NCBI GenBank assembly: GCA_030704615.1
Contig: CM060733.1
Coordinates: forward strand, 56,112,001 to 56,172,000
DNA from: Takakia lepidozioides
Lineage: Eukaryota; Streptophyta; Takakiopsida; Takakiales; Takakiaceae
DNA length: 60,000 bases
Reading direction: 5' to 3'
Made by a program: the position numbers and the translations under genes
Notes under the pieces: model-generated
The model's input: the letters and a program-made list of their open reading frames with translations, nothing else
Databases searched by the model: none
What the model was told of the DNA's origin: nothing
In this document: one piece after another, positions 45,180-57,800 of the stretch
How the letters are laid out: every line of letters begins with the position of its first letter
How positions within the stretch are numbered: the first letter of the stretch is position 1

Positions 45180-46555
45180 ATCCATCTTTCAACTTTCGGT
45201 GAAGTGCTGGTTTTAAGGGGTCATGCACAAACACACTGGATCGAGCCTTGTTGATGAGTGAGAGAATCTGCCTAGGTAGTGAAAGTCTTCTTTATGATGA
45301 GCATCACAAAGGCTGATTTTAGAAAACAAAATGAAATGTGCACTACACCAGCAGCATGAATTTTGTCAGCAACAGTTGAACTTTTGCAATGCGGAAATAT
45401 GACAGACACTTCAGCTTAACCAAATGAAATGTGTACTACCACCAGCAGTATGAACTCTGTCAGCACCAATTCAACTTTTGCATAGAAATATGACAGACAC
45501 TTCACCTTAAAGACAGCTTGTAATACCTCGCAGGGAATGCCAACTCAGGCAGATCATTGGTAACATATTCCTAGTGATAGTAGCCAGTGCCACTTCATAG
45601 TGACAAGAGCCCATTACAAGTTCATGCAGTTCCTAGATCAAGCAAACCGCAAAACTTAGTGACTTGAAATCCTTCAAAAACTGTCATAAAAAATACCCAC
45701 TACTTTAGGCCATGGAAGGTGGTATTCCACCTTGAGATTGGTTTCATATGCCAGCCTCTGTTGTACTGGGTCTGTCTGACTTCCAAATTCTCAAGAGCTA
45801 GGCCCCCTCAATGATAAATACTTCTGGTGCACAAAACATAATTGACATCTACCTTTTTAAGTCCTCTAGTTGACCTACACTGGAGTCAACAAGACATGGA
45901 GGACACACCCCTGGTTTGAATGCCACAATGAAACATGCACAGATATGTACTTCAGCGACTTTGGCCACAGAGCAAGGAGGATCTTTCTCTTTTGACAAGG
46001 ATTTATGCTAACAATATGATACGAACTTGTCTCAATGGCGAACAATGAATTGCTTTGATTGTCGTCTTCGAGTTAACTTCCACAAGAACGTAAGTGCAGT
46101 AATGCAAGAAAGCGCCAACGCCGCACCCACCAAAACTCCAGGCCCTGCAAGCCTGACACCCACACCCAGTTCATGTGAGGCCAATAGCCCACTTGGACAA
46201 CATCCTCACCCAAAGTGAGCCATCAGTTTCCAATAAAGTTCATTTTCCAATCTGCTCTACACGCTGTCGTGACTCCTGGGGCCTCAACATTTACTCTCTA
46301 CATACACAGGGAGGCTTCAAAGCCAGAATGATAAGAAATTTCCCCAGTTGCACTATATACAAATACAAATTGGCCAAGTGGCAAAGGGCATACATATTCT
46401 GCTACCCTATCATGACCAGTGGGAATCCTCACTTCGTACTTCGCACACACTTGCTGGACACTGCAACGGAGAGCTTCTACTAAAGAGAGAAGCTTTGTAC
46501 AACACAGCTATTTGCATGTCTTTCACTCTTTTATGTCCTTGTCTGAGAGCTCCAT
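45180..46555. other. Intergenic region with one tandem duplication
   Basis: Between the converging DUF7733-like and SSUH2-like genes I see no gene. A 90-bp unit is tandemly duplicated at 45,329-45,420 and 45,421-45,510 (AAATGAAATGTG...ATATGACAGACACTTCA), about 88% identical. Confidence 0.6.
45329..45510. repeat. 90-bp tandem duplication
   Basis: Both units contain AAATGAAATGTG, ACCAGCAG, TGTCAGCA, AACTTTTGCA and GAAATATGACAGACACTTCA in the same order. Confidence 0.85.
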
Positions 46556-46558
46556 AGG

Positions 46559-49327
46559 TTAGAAGTGAGAAATATAAACTGTGTGCAGATGATGATTAAC
46601 AATATCAACTTCAGAACCAACACTAAACGCTGTGACATTCTCAGAAAAAGAAAACAATCTTGCTCTCAACTTTTCCACAAGCACACACAAACTACACAAT
46701 CTTTGGCAACCCTGGCAGCACCTGGACGGGTAGTCTTTGAGGTAAATGTGCTTGCTCAACCCAACAATATAGAACTGGAGTGAGCTCTTCCCTTGGGCCA
46801 CCAGGACTCGAGTGACAGGAATCAGATGTATCTGGTGCCTCTCACAAATAACACGTGCTGCAGGAGGCACTTGAGCACGCTCGGCAATTGTGTCAGAGGA
46901 GAGCTTGGTGAGCTCATGAGAGTGGGGAAAGCTCACAGGATGGCACTGATATGATTGGCTATTGTACAGCTGCACGCCCTTGGCTTCATGGAACACCTCA
47001 TCCGGGATAGATAATACATTGTTCGGTGCACTTGTCTTCTTGGTTAGTAAAGTACTCCTGCTTCCCAAGTGCTTGTTAGAACACTGGCACCTCATTTCCC
47101 AGGCAAGCTCAAATACTATACATTGCACATGGGGGCACTTAATAGCTTGCTCTCAAGTAGCTCACAAAGGCTACACAGAACCTACTGGGATACACAGTCT
47201 CACAAATTTTCCATGGTGTCATAACTATCCAGTCAAGGCACAAATACCAAGGCCACAGGGCACAACTCATTTCTCACATCATTGTAGGTGCCTTTGGTCA
47301 CTGCTGTCCATCAGCCTGACATGATTTTAGAGCGACTACAATGGAGAGCGTACCATGTTACAGTGAGTAGCTTGCTGAAAAGCCAGGCTCCTGAACCGCA
47401 GCATTTTACACAGGTGAGGAGTCCACGCGAATTGCACTGGGCACATGGTAACCTCCCATTGCCTTGGCATTGCAAGCACCTATATAAAAGACCACATTCA
47501 GAGAAAGCTGGTAAGGATCAGAATGATATGGATGTCCATTTTTACTGGAGGCATTGCCAGTCTGGTGAAATTGTGCCTGTCTCAAATGGGCAACCACATA
47601 CCAGTCTGAAGTGCTTATGAGTCGTATAAGCTCTAGTATGGGACTTCCAGGGTGGGTTTTGGTTGCTTTCTACATTGAAAAGACCTAACTTCACACCCTG
47701 GGTAAGATGAATAAACTCCAAACTAGGGACACGGTTAAAACATCAAGTGCAATCATTCTCCTGAAGTCAACATTGCTGAGGACTATACACAGGACAACAC
47801 AGGATAATACTCAGCACTTAAGGTCTTCTGTGCTATGCATAGACATTTTATAACAAGTGCTTGAAAAAACATCTGACATTTGCCAACTGCTACACCAGAA
47901 AACTTTACTGTTTCCACAAACTTATCACGAATGAAAAATACTCTTTAACTGTTTCTATCAAGCGAGAGATAAGGGCACCCACTTGGAGTCTGAGCCATCT
48001 TGGTGTGCCAGGAGGCCCCGTCCATGACAGTGAGGACAGAGAGACGTCTGTCCTGGTACATAGGAGCCTGGTTCCAGATTATTAGTGCACACTGGACATG
48101 GAACCTCCTTCCGCCCAGAACAAGCTGCACATGTCATGTTTTGGGAGTTGTAACATCGAGCAAACAGTATCACGATCTATTTTCTTGTCTTCTTTGGCAA
48201 TGATAGACACAGAAAGGTCATCATCCAAAACTCTCTGGACCTTTCTATGCTTTTCTGAAACGTACAGTTTTATTTTACAGATGAATCATTACTGGTGTTA
48301 CAAAGATGGGGGATGCTCTTCTTGACATGTTGATGCTTATATTCAAGCCACCATGCCCATACCCGTAGCAATGGAACCAAGGATCAAGATCAGTGTTGAA
48401 CCTGGACAATTGTCCACTGATTCGGAGTGAGGCAACTTCAAGCATGATTGCTTTCTTGAACTAAAAAGAGGTGGAAACTCGGTTCTCATATCCACCTCCC
48501 AAGCACCGGGAGGGTGACCAAAGTTGTTGTCATCAATTTGACTCCCTGCGTAGGGTGTGACCTGCTGCACTACTTCTCTCTCCTCAAAGAATGTTTCAAG
48601 GCTGCCAATGTAGACATTAAAGTCCTCCACTTTCTCAATGGCCCATTTGTGAGCTGGAAAGGCCCCCCACCCGCAATGCTGGTCCACATAGTCAGTGAAC
48701 AGTTGCCGAATCTCTTCCTCTTGCAACGTTTGGCCACTCCTAATTTCCAACACCCCTTTCCCCACAATAAGGATCATGTAGCATAGAAGGTAACCCTGTG
48801 CATTCATGTTCGAGGTGTTGTGGAAGAGGTCTCCGGACAGGTATTCTCCAATTGCACAGGAAATATCAATAAAACTACATGAGTGCCAGGCAACCATCCC
48901 ATCTCTATAGCTATCAGGGAACTAAGGGTGAAAATGAAAGGTGGAGATATAAGAGGAGGAGATGTTGCACAACTATTGATCTTTATGCAAAGAGGATGTG
49001 TATGAGAAAGGTACTCATAAGACGTTGTTTGCCGTAGCCTTGTGGCCATTGACCCCGCGTTCAGTTTGAGCAGAACACAAAGGGACAGAAACTACCTTTG
49101 TCAGGGGCTGATGCTGGTAGTATGACTCACCTTGGAACAGACAATTAATCCGAGTTTTCTAGATATCCTCTAGAAATCCCTTCACACAAGCATCAATCTG
49201 CCGTGTGTGGTTTGCCCAATAACTAGGCCCCAAATTGGCCTGGGCTTTTCATTCAGCTCAAGACTTTCAAAGTTGGTAAACAGAAGTTCAGGCACAATTC
49301 CCTTGATGGATTTGAAGAGGGCATGTG

Positions 49328-49384
<57 letters not shown>

Positions 49385-51176
49385 TACTCAAATCATTTTG
49401 CTTGCAGTAGACTTGCGGACATAAATTGGGCACCCGCTTCACCAAGAGTAGAAAAGGGGTATGAGAGGGAGACAAAGAGAGAGAGTACTTCAAGCTTACT
49501 CATCTTCTACAGCACATAAAACTCAACTAACCTGGGTGGACCTGCCTTCAGTTGTTCCCCTTGCGGACCTTGAACTTGCTGGTCTGCAATTTTAAAGGAG
49601 ACAAGGTCCATAAACAGCCTTACTGACAGGAGGCAAAAAATAACAAAATAGGTTTGGCACAAGGTTGACCCCACAAGCTCCAATACATATCAAAATTTAT
49701 TAAATCCTAGGGTGCTGAAACATCACTACATGTTTTGCAAACTGATGTAGCAGATTGAGGATGACCATCAGACCTTTCAAGACTGGATAATACAAGCACA
49801 ATCCTTTATGCCACTCTAAGAGTCCCTTTTCACTAGCTGTCATACTAACCAACCAAGGGCATCCTCCAAAATGTAACTGATACCATGGAATTTACTCCCA
49901 CTCACAAGCCGAACACTCTTACCTCCATCCAAGTCACCTGCATAAAGAGGTTTGGCAGGTCTACATGGTACACTATCATATTGCAGCAATGATAATTGAA
50001 GTCGGTAAATATGCCCATTAAATGGTGTGGTTCAAGGATGGTTGCCGTTAGTCACGCTCGCCTGTTTATCAGCGCGATTATTTGCAACTTTTCCTTGACC
50101 ATCTCAAGGCACCAACAGCATGAATTCGTTCAAGTGGAGGCTAGGACGATAAGTGGCCACTCATGATTCATACTTTGGCTAGAGGTTTTGCAAATTGAGT
50201 ACACTAAGAGTAGCATAAAGTACCTGATGGTGCCTGGATATGAGCATGTGCTGATGCTTCAGGACTAATGAGAGCACCATAGATCCACTGGGGGTAAGGA
50301 TCCTGTGATGCGCTCTCCACGGGCGGCACACTGGGCTGTGTTTGTGAAACCGTAATGTACTGCTCCTCCTCCCTTTCCTGTAAAGAAAACTACTCAATTC
50401 AGAATTTGGGAGGTCAATCATCGTTTCAATATGAATTCATAACCAAGATTTCTTGGCACCGCACATAAATCCGCCCATTCCCACCCACCCACCCACCCCG
50501 CCCCTTCTGTATGTGTGTGGGCATCCGGGCCAGCCATCAATGTCAGAAATATTTTTGTTCGTCTTCTCCCCTGATACACCAACCCTCCCCTTGAGTCCCC
50601 GCCAACAAAAAGAAACCAAGAGCCTCCATACTACCTTCATATGTTAGATAAATTACTTTCGAGAATGCTCATAGTGATTCTTCATCGCGGCTGCCGAAAC
50701 ACAAACTGTCTGAACACCACAGTGCTACCTAATAGCAAGCAATGCAAAGGCTGCCACACTTGACCCGTACGATTCACGCACCAACTAAATCCCACAAAAC
50801 AATCGAGCACAAGTCGATTCTCTGCTGAAAATTTCTACTGTCATCTTCCTCACACATTCTGGAAGCCACATTTCTCAATGAATGATTAGAAAGATTTGAA
50901 TTCCAGATGGGCTGTTCCACTGTAAGGCAATTTTCTGAAGGCCTCCATTCCAACATTGACTCAGGAAAATGACTGACAGAACACCTTCGACCCTTTCAAA
51001 CTTAGTTTTGTCCTTCCGGATAAGAATCAGGTTGGAATACTCATACATAAGAGGGATAAGAGAGTGCAGGCAGTGATACGGACGTGGGTAGGCACGGACT
51101 GCGAAGCAGACAGGTCAGGCGCAGAGGGAGTGGAAGAGTTCGTCCCGGGCTGCGGTTCCAGCTCAGGCCTCTCCAT
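46559..51176 (-). CDS. SSUH2: SSUH2-like protein with DnaJ-type cysteine-rich zinc region
   Basis: Exons on the minus strand: 50,377-50,224; 49,583-49,532; 48,739-48,402; 48,124-47,983; 47,479-47,354; 47,057-46,559. Phases agree at each internal junction. A first coding exon from an ATG at 51,176 is tentative. The middle part has YVDQHCGWGAFPAHKW, SLETFFEEREV and EVDMRTEFPPLF, followed by four CxxCxG-type motifs (CPACSGRKEVPC, CPHCHGRG, CLQCQGNG, CVKCCGSG). It ends with VLSIPDEVFHEAKGVQLYN and PVTRVLVAQGKSSLQFYIVG. These match the SSUH2-homologue family. The zinc region resembles that of DnaJ chaperones but there is no J domain. The molecular function in plants is unknown to me. About 436 residues without the first exon. 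Confidence 0.85.
49331..49381. repeat. (GA)n microsatellite
   Basis: About 25 uninterrupted GA dinucleotides in an intron of the SSUH2-like gene. Open frames rich in Glu-Arg or Leu-Ser over it are artefacts. Confidence 0.95.
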
Positions 51177-51863
51177 CAGTTATTGTGCAGTTGCCGATAG
51201 TGAAAGGGAGGAGCGTGTGGGCCAAGGAAGTGAGGCCGTCCACCATAGCTAGAGCTCAGCCCACTGGTGTCTTTGCTTGTAAGATAAGGGACTAGAATCC
51301 TGGCATTTGATGATTGGTAGACAGAGGATTGAAGATTTGGCAGTTGGGTTCATACCGTAGTGTGGTATGCAATCGATTTTGGATCCGAAACAATGCACAG
51401 ATTGTCCTAAACAAGACCCAGTGTAAATGACGAATACAGCACCGGGAAAACACGAAAACACCCCCCACACAATTTTAGAGATGAAACAAGTTTGGAGCAG
51501 ATGCGCAAATATTTCCCTAAAAGTGCAATCCCAACGGCAATATTGCAACTCTTGACATGTTCTAATAAGCTTGTCCCTAAAACACAAGTAGCCGCTTGAC
51601 CTCTCCCTCTCACACATTTCAAATTTGCATACGAGCTAATGGAGAGGAGGCTTGATCGGAAGCTATGGTTTACGGAATGAGAAGGTGACGATGGTATCCA
51701 TTGCCAGTAACGATCCTGAACTGGGTTCTGGTTTAACTCCAATACCCGCGATTTTCCCACTTGGAGCAGGCGGCTATGAGGAATTGCCAGTGCAGATTGG
51801 CCTGAGACAGTCGCATTTCGGTGGAGATAAAGATGTGATTATTTGAAAGAGAGAGGCTTCAGA
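51177..51863. promoter_or_regulatory. Divergent promoter region between SSUH2-like and ZRANB3-like genes
   Basis: The two genes are head to head with about 0.7 kb between start codons, or 1.5 kb if the first SSUH2 exon at 51,176 is wrong. No gene is seen between them. Confidence 0.4.
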
Positions 51864-54800
51864 ATGGAGCTGAAGGAGGAGCAGTGGCGGCGCATGCAGG
51901 CCAATCGGGCTGCAGCTCTGGAGAGACGGAATGCCAAGCACGGGCATCTTTCGGGGGCCCAACTTGCTCCCGATGTCAGGATTCCAGCGCGCGATTTCAA
52001 TAGTGATGGTACTCATGTTGGAGGAACAGCAGAGGCCGTTCAAGCTCCTTCACGTTCCATCCATCTGGGCACTTCCCTGTCACATGAATTTTCTGGCCCT
52101 AAATTTCTGAAGTGGTGCTCAAAAAATCTGAATATCCAGGAGGCGCGTACTACAGCTGAGCAAACTGTAATTGGCCAGCTGTTGTGGCCTTCAGCTGATG
52201 GGTTGTTTCAAACTAACTCAGGGCAAGAACCACGCACCAAGCTGGTGGAGGTGGCTCTAGAAATATGTGCTCCACATAGTTTTGTCTTGAATATGCCCAG
52301 CAATTGTGGCCTCTCGCATGTTGATGAAGACAGCTCTCTGCAAGCGATTCTTCAGAGCATATCATCCGTGAGTATATCAATGACTTGTAATTTGAATCCA
52401 GAGTGCAATTACAATTTTCTGAAAACGCATCTGCCATTTTATCAGGCTTCCTTGTAGCCAATCTGTTCCAAGGTACGTGTAGAAGGAATTGTCTTGGATC
52501 CCAAGTGATGAACTTTGTGGTGGTAGCCAGGGAAGGCAATGGAGCTAGAGATCAACATATTCTCCACCCAGCCCATCTAGCAGTGACTTTTATCCATGGC
52601 CTTGAATCTTTAACCTCAGCATGTTTCCATACAAATTCATCACAGATTTTGTAACTACCTCAGATTTCTTGCAGGTACTGCACTGCATTGCTTGGGATGG
52701 TTGATTGAAAATGATGCGTGACGCGCACTGTTGGGTGCATGTTTTAGGTGACACCATCCCAGTCTGTGCCATGTAAGAGCTATGAAAGACCAGTTTACAA
52801 GCTAAAGGACTACAATTTGGTGACAGATGCTCTTAGGCGCATGCCTGGATTTCAATATCAGCCAATTCCTTGGCCCACTCGCATGGTCCTGGAACGTGCT
52901 CCAGAAGCAAGTCAAAGCTGGGTCCCATTCAGACCAAACCATGTTACAAATACAGATGTGGAGATGCTCTTGCAGCATTTACCTCAAAAATTGAAGGAAA
53001 GCCTGCTGCCTTTTCAGTGGGAGGGCGTGCGGTATGGTCTTCGCAGAGGTGGCCGGTGCCTCCTGGCTGATGATATGGGTGTTGGCAAGACCATTCAGGT
53101 ATTTGTAATGTTGTGATATCTCCTTGCTCTCCTGCAAACACTCCCAAGAAATTATTGTTGTTACAACAATCAATGGATGGTTGGTATGAAGTTGTTATAT
53201 CAGTTGGGACCATGATATCTTTGGGGACTGATGCGGGGCAGGCAATAGCAATGGCAGCATGCTACAGGGATGAGGGGCCACTGCTAGTGGTCTGTCCGGC
53301 CAGCATGCGTTTGGTGTGGGCTGAAGAGCTTGAGCGATGGCTTCCCTTTCTTTGTCCTCTTGATGTCCATCTTGGTACTTATCAACCATCTCTGTGTCCG
53401 TTGTTCTTGTTTGCACTAGAGACTACTTTGGTGGTTGAGGTCCAAAAGTGACACTGTAGTTTTCCATGAAAGACCCACCTGGACAATGTTTGTAGTTGTT
53501 TACCTTCCTCATTTTTTGCCCCTTGCCATGGGTCGTGTGGGCCTGCTTTTGGACTCACTAAGTCTCGTCTTCTCTTTCAAGTGTACGCTGTCCCATGAGT
53601 CCTTGGGCTGTTTATGGATTTCTTCCTTTCTTTTGTCTCCTGTGGACACAATACATCGATTTTATTTTGTCTTGTTTATATTCTCTTGTTTGTTACTTGT
53701 CCCATATGCTCTTTGAGCTTTCTGGGACTTTATGAAGTTCTACCATAGCCTCTAGCAGAGGAAGTAAAGTCTTCTTCTTCCTGTACTATACTGTCAGTCT
53801 CTCTGGATCTTCTGCTTGTGATAGATGTTTCATGTCACCTGGGGAGGGTATTAACTTAGTTGCTGGCAGAAGTACTACTGAATTTGAAATGTTAGGAGGA
53901 CCTAGTCTGCTTTTTTGGTTCAATGGTGGAGATGGTGCAGAGATGAAGCCCTCCTGGTATGTGTGCAAACCTCCATGTAAAAAAATTCAACTTCTAAATG
54001 CACACAGTGGTCTTCTAATATGTGTACACAACAGATGTGTCAGGTTAGAAAGTACTTGAGGGGAACTCTAATGACCAGTGGCAAAGATTCAGCCTTGCTT
54101 AGTGGGGGAATACAGTATGCAGTCTGACAGTTTTGCAGTTTCTGGATGCAGTGTTTGGTCGGAGTGATGATCTATCAAAGCAGATTCAAATGCCAAGGGT
54201 GGTGGTTGTCTCGTATCACATGTTGAAGCGCCTGCGTCAGAGCATGCTGTCACACAAGTGGGGCATGCTCATAGTGGATGAATCTCATAATCTCCGCTGC
54301 ACTAAGAAAAAGCTGGAATGTGAGGAGGTATGTGTAACTCTCTCCGGATAAAATGGGTTTTCAAAATATGGAGGGAGAGCAGTGCCATGTGTGAGTCGAT
54401 GCCATGTGTGTTGAATCCAAGTGGATATATTCGGATCTATGAGGGACCTTGGAGGATGCCTACTGAGAGGGATATTGCATCGATTTGTTTGAGCATGTGC
54501 TTAGGACTTGTCTCCAGTGGTGCCCAGGTGCAAAAAGAGGAGGTCCCAGCAAGTCCAGAATCCCATGTGTAGGGAAATCAGTCAAGTGTCCAGATCAAAA
54601 CTAAATGGTGGTGCTAGGTACGTCAGAAGGGAATTTTATGGGTGTGAATGGGTGTGCTCACTGGATCCAATTTGGACCTCATGTGTCGAATTAGATGTCA
54701 GCAAGTAACAAGGGCCTTGGGGGTTTCTGGTTGTATTTCAGACAACGGCAGTGCTTGAGGTGGCTCAGAATGTGAAGCGAGCTGTGCTTCTGTCTGGCAC

Positions 54801-57800
54801 ACCATCTCTGTCAAGGTTTGTAACATAGTTTCTGATTCTGACAAGCACTTACCTGCCTTCATCCTTCCAACATCCTACCAATATCTGAAGATCATCTGTG
54901 TTTTGTGTTACAGCCAAAACCCAAGAGGTTTGACTTCCAGTCTGAAGTCACTCATTCGAGTTGATTCTCCAAGTCTGAATTGTCAAAAGTCTGGTCTACG
55001 AATGCATGGAATTCTTCAGTCCATGAATGTATCTAACAACAGTGATTAATGGAAGAACAAATCTATCAGAGTGGAGAGATGATAGGCCAAGACAACACAC
55101 TTCAAATTGAAATTGATGTATGTTGCATGGCACTCTAATCTTCATGTTCTAATTGTGGTGATGATGCAGGCCCTTTGATATTTTCAATCAGGTCGATTGC
55201 ATATGGTAAGCCCAGAAGCTCTCTCTTTCTCATGGTATTTTGTTGTTGTGCTTGTGTCCCTTGGGCTCTTTGAGCTTCTGAGGGATGTAATTTTCTTTCC
55301 TTTTGCTGTTTTGTTTCATAAGCACTCTCTAGTTCCGGACAGAGACTTTCCTCATCATTGGGGACAGTCTATACTCATGACGTTTTACCTCTCTGCAAAT
55401 CTCTCCACATCACACACGAGGACCTTGGGCACCTTCCCAGTTTGTTTTCACACCCATAGATGGAGATGGTGTGCTGTCGTGATATTGTTTCCAAACAAGT
55501 AAAGTGGAAGTCATGGAGTTGAATGATCTTATAGAAAGGATCTGTGTGGGTATCTTTGGGGACAGGCGTGGGTTGCTTGGCAAAAATAAGTATGAGTTTG
55601 CACGTAATTATTGTGACTGGCAGCCATATTCAGTTGGTCAAGGGACCTGCTGCAAGGTATATGCCTACCACACCTGGTTATAACCTATAGTTGTTTCCAT
55701 TTGCATTTGGGTCCTCTCTAGGCAGCTTGGCTGTTTTATTCCCTTGTAATCTCAAGTCACAGGGCATGATAGTCTCGGTGTATTCAATTGTATGACACAC
55801 TGTGAACTTGTGTGCTCCAGGACTTCTCTAAAGGGACACGACTTCAGGAGCTGAATGTGCTACTTACAGAGACTGTCATGGTATTGTTTCCCCTCTCCCT
55901 CTTGGCTGCTTAGCTTCATGAAGTTCTTCGTCTTTGAGCTGTAATTGAGGCCTGTTTTTACTAGTTGTTCCTGTGGTTACGTGAGGACATTATTGAAGTC
56001 CTTACATATATCTCAATCTTTCTTTCTCTTGTCCCATAGGTGCTTTGAGCTTCCCATGGGCCTTCCAGGGACATTTAGTTTTATTCTCTTTCTCTGCATT
56101 ACGGTCACATTAACTCCATTGGCTTTTCGTGGACGTTATAAATCTCCTTTTTGCTTTCCCTTCTCTCTGTCGGTTGCATTGCCAATAATTGGAAATATGC
56201 TGTAGCTTCAGCTAAGTAAGATTCACATGAACTTTCCTCTGATGCAAGCTGAGTATAGATAGAAGAGAATGTTCTTGGGGAACATCTCTCGACACTCCTG
56301 TGAGAGTTGTAAGACTGAGTAACATTGTCTTGTGTTGTTTATAAATTTGTCAGTCTGGACCCGATCTTTGTTCGCTTGGTCATTGGATTGTAGGTGAGGA
56401 GATTGAAGGAGAGTGTGCTGACAGAACTGCCCCCAAAGCGCAGGCAGGTTATCCGATTGAAATTGGAATTGGAGGATATCCGGGAGGCTAGGACTGTTAT
56501 TGCTTCCAGTGAAACTTCCAAGAATGCCAGCCATAGTGGGGAGGACCTGTGCAAGTGTGGTTTCAGTCCAAAGGGAACATGCGATTGTGAGGATGACATT
56601 GAGGATGACATTCTAGAGGAATCTGAGCTGTCTGAGAGTATGGCACAAGGTCAGCAATCCTCACTACTGGGAAGCTCAGCCATAACACTTGACTACCAAG
56701 AAATCGGAGTGGCTAAGCTACGGGGGTTTCGGGAATGGTTGCTCAATAACCCCATTTTTGCCTGCTCTGAGGCAAGTGAGGCCAGTGTACATATCGAAGG
56801 TACCAAGGACAAGATGGTCATTTTTGCACACCATCATAAGGTTCTGGATGGCATACAAGTATGTGTTGCCGCTCTTCCATCTTCATTCTATCTGGTTTAG
56901 TTTTCCTAACTGCATGTAGTGGTCTGTCTGGACCGAAAGGGCAGCAGACATTTTATGACTTATTGCAGACCGGATTTCCCCAGTCAGACTAGTTGGGGCA
57001 AGGGTGGAAGGCACCTGCAGCTTGAAAACATGCAGTTTCTTTCTTTCTTGACAAATAGCTTAAAGAGATAAAGAAGTTAGAGCTGCCCACAACTCTCCTA
57101 ATTACGTGGATATACAATGTGTCGACTCGCACTACATGAACGTGGAGCAGGCAATTGTGCTAAACAAGGCAGTGGATCATGTGCGCATTGATGGAACCAC
57201 TTTGCCCCATGACCGTCTCAAGGCTGTTGACCTTTTCCGAACTAAAGCTGAGGTGATGTTCTGCAAGGTCTTTCTGCAAGTTGAAAGTGGCATGGCCTGT
57301 GGACTTTCTGGTAACTCCTTGATTTCTGCCAATGGGGTTGTTTCTTTGGAGGTTTACGCTTGGATCCACTTAATTGGGGTCATTTCTCTTCTAGCTTCCT
57401 AACTTGCTTAGCTTCTGATCATGTTATGAGCATGCAGGTAAAAGTGGCAATCATAGGAGTGACAGCAGGCGGTGTAGGGCTCAACTTTTCAGCTGCACAG
57501 AGCGTAGTGTTTGTGGAGCTGCCCAAGTCTGTCTCTGAGATGCTACAGGTGGGTCCATAATGCAGTACACAAATCTGCAGAGTTGCATGACCAAGACTTA
57601 AGCACAAGCCTGTCAGCTTACCCAGTATATCCTCCAATGCCAAATCCGGTATTCAACTGATGCTTGTGTGCAACAAATTCCTACTATACACATCATTGCA
57701 AAGTTTTTTAGTTAGTATTAATCATGGTTGTGGAATCTATGAAGAGAAAGGCTGGGGTTGAGTAACATTATGTGACTGGAATACATTTCAATTGGGGACA

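Noticed and set aside
49182-49519. Ser-Leu and Glu-Arg repeat proteins
   Set aside because: Translations of the GA microsatellite in an intron.
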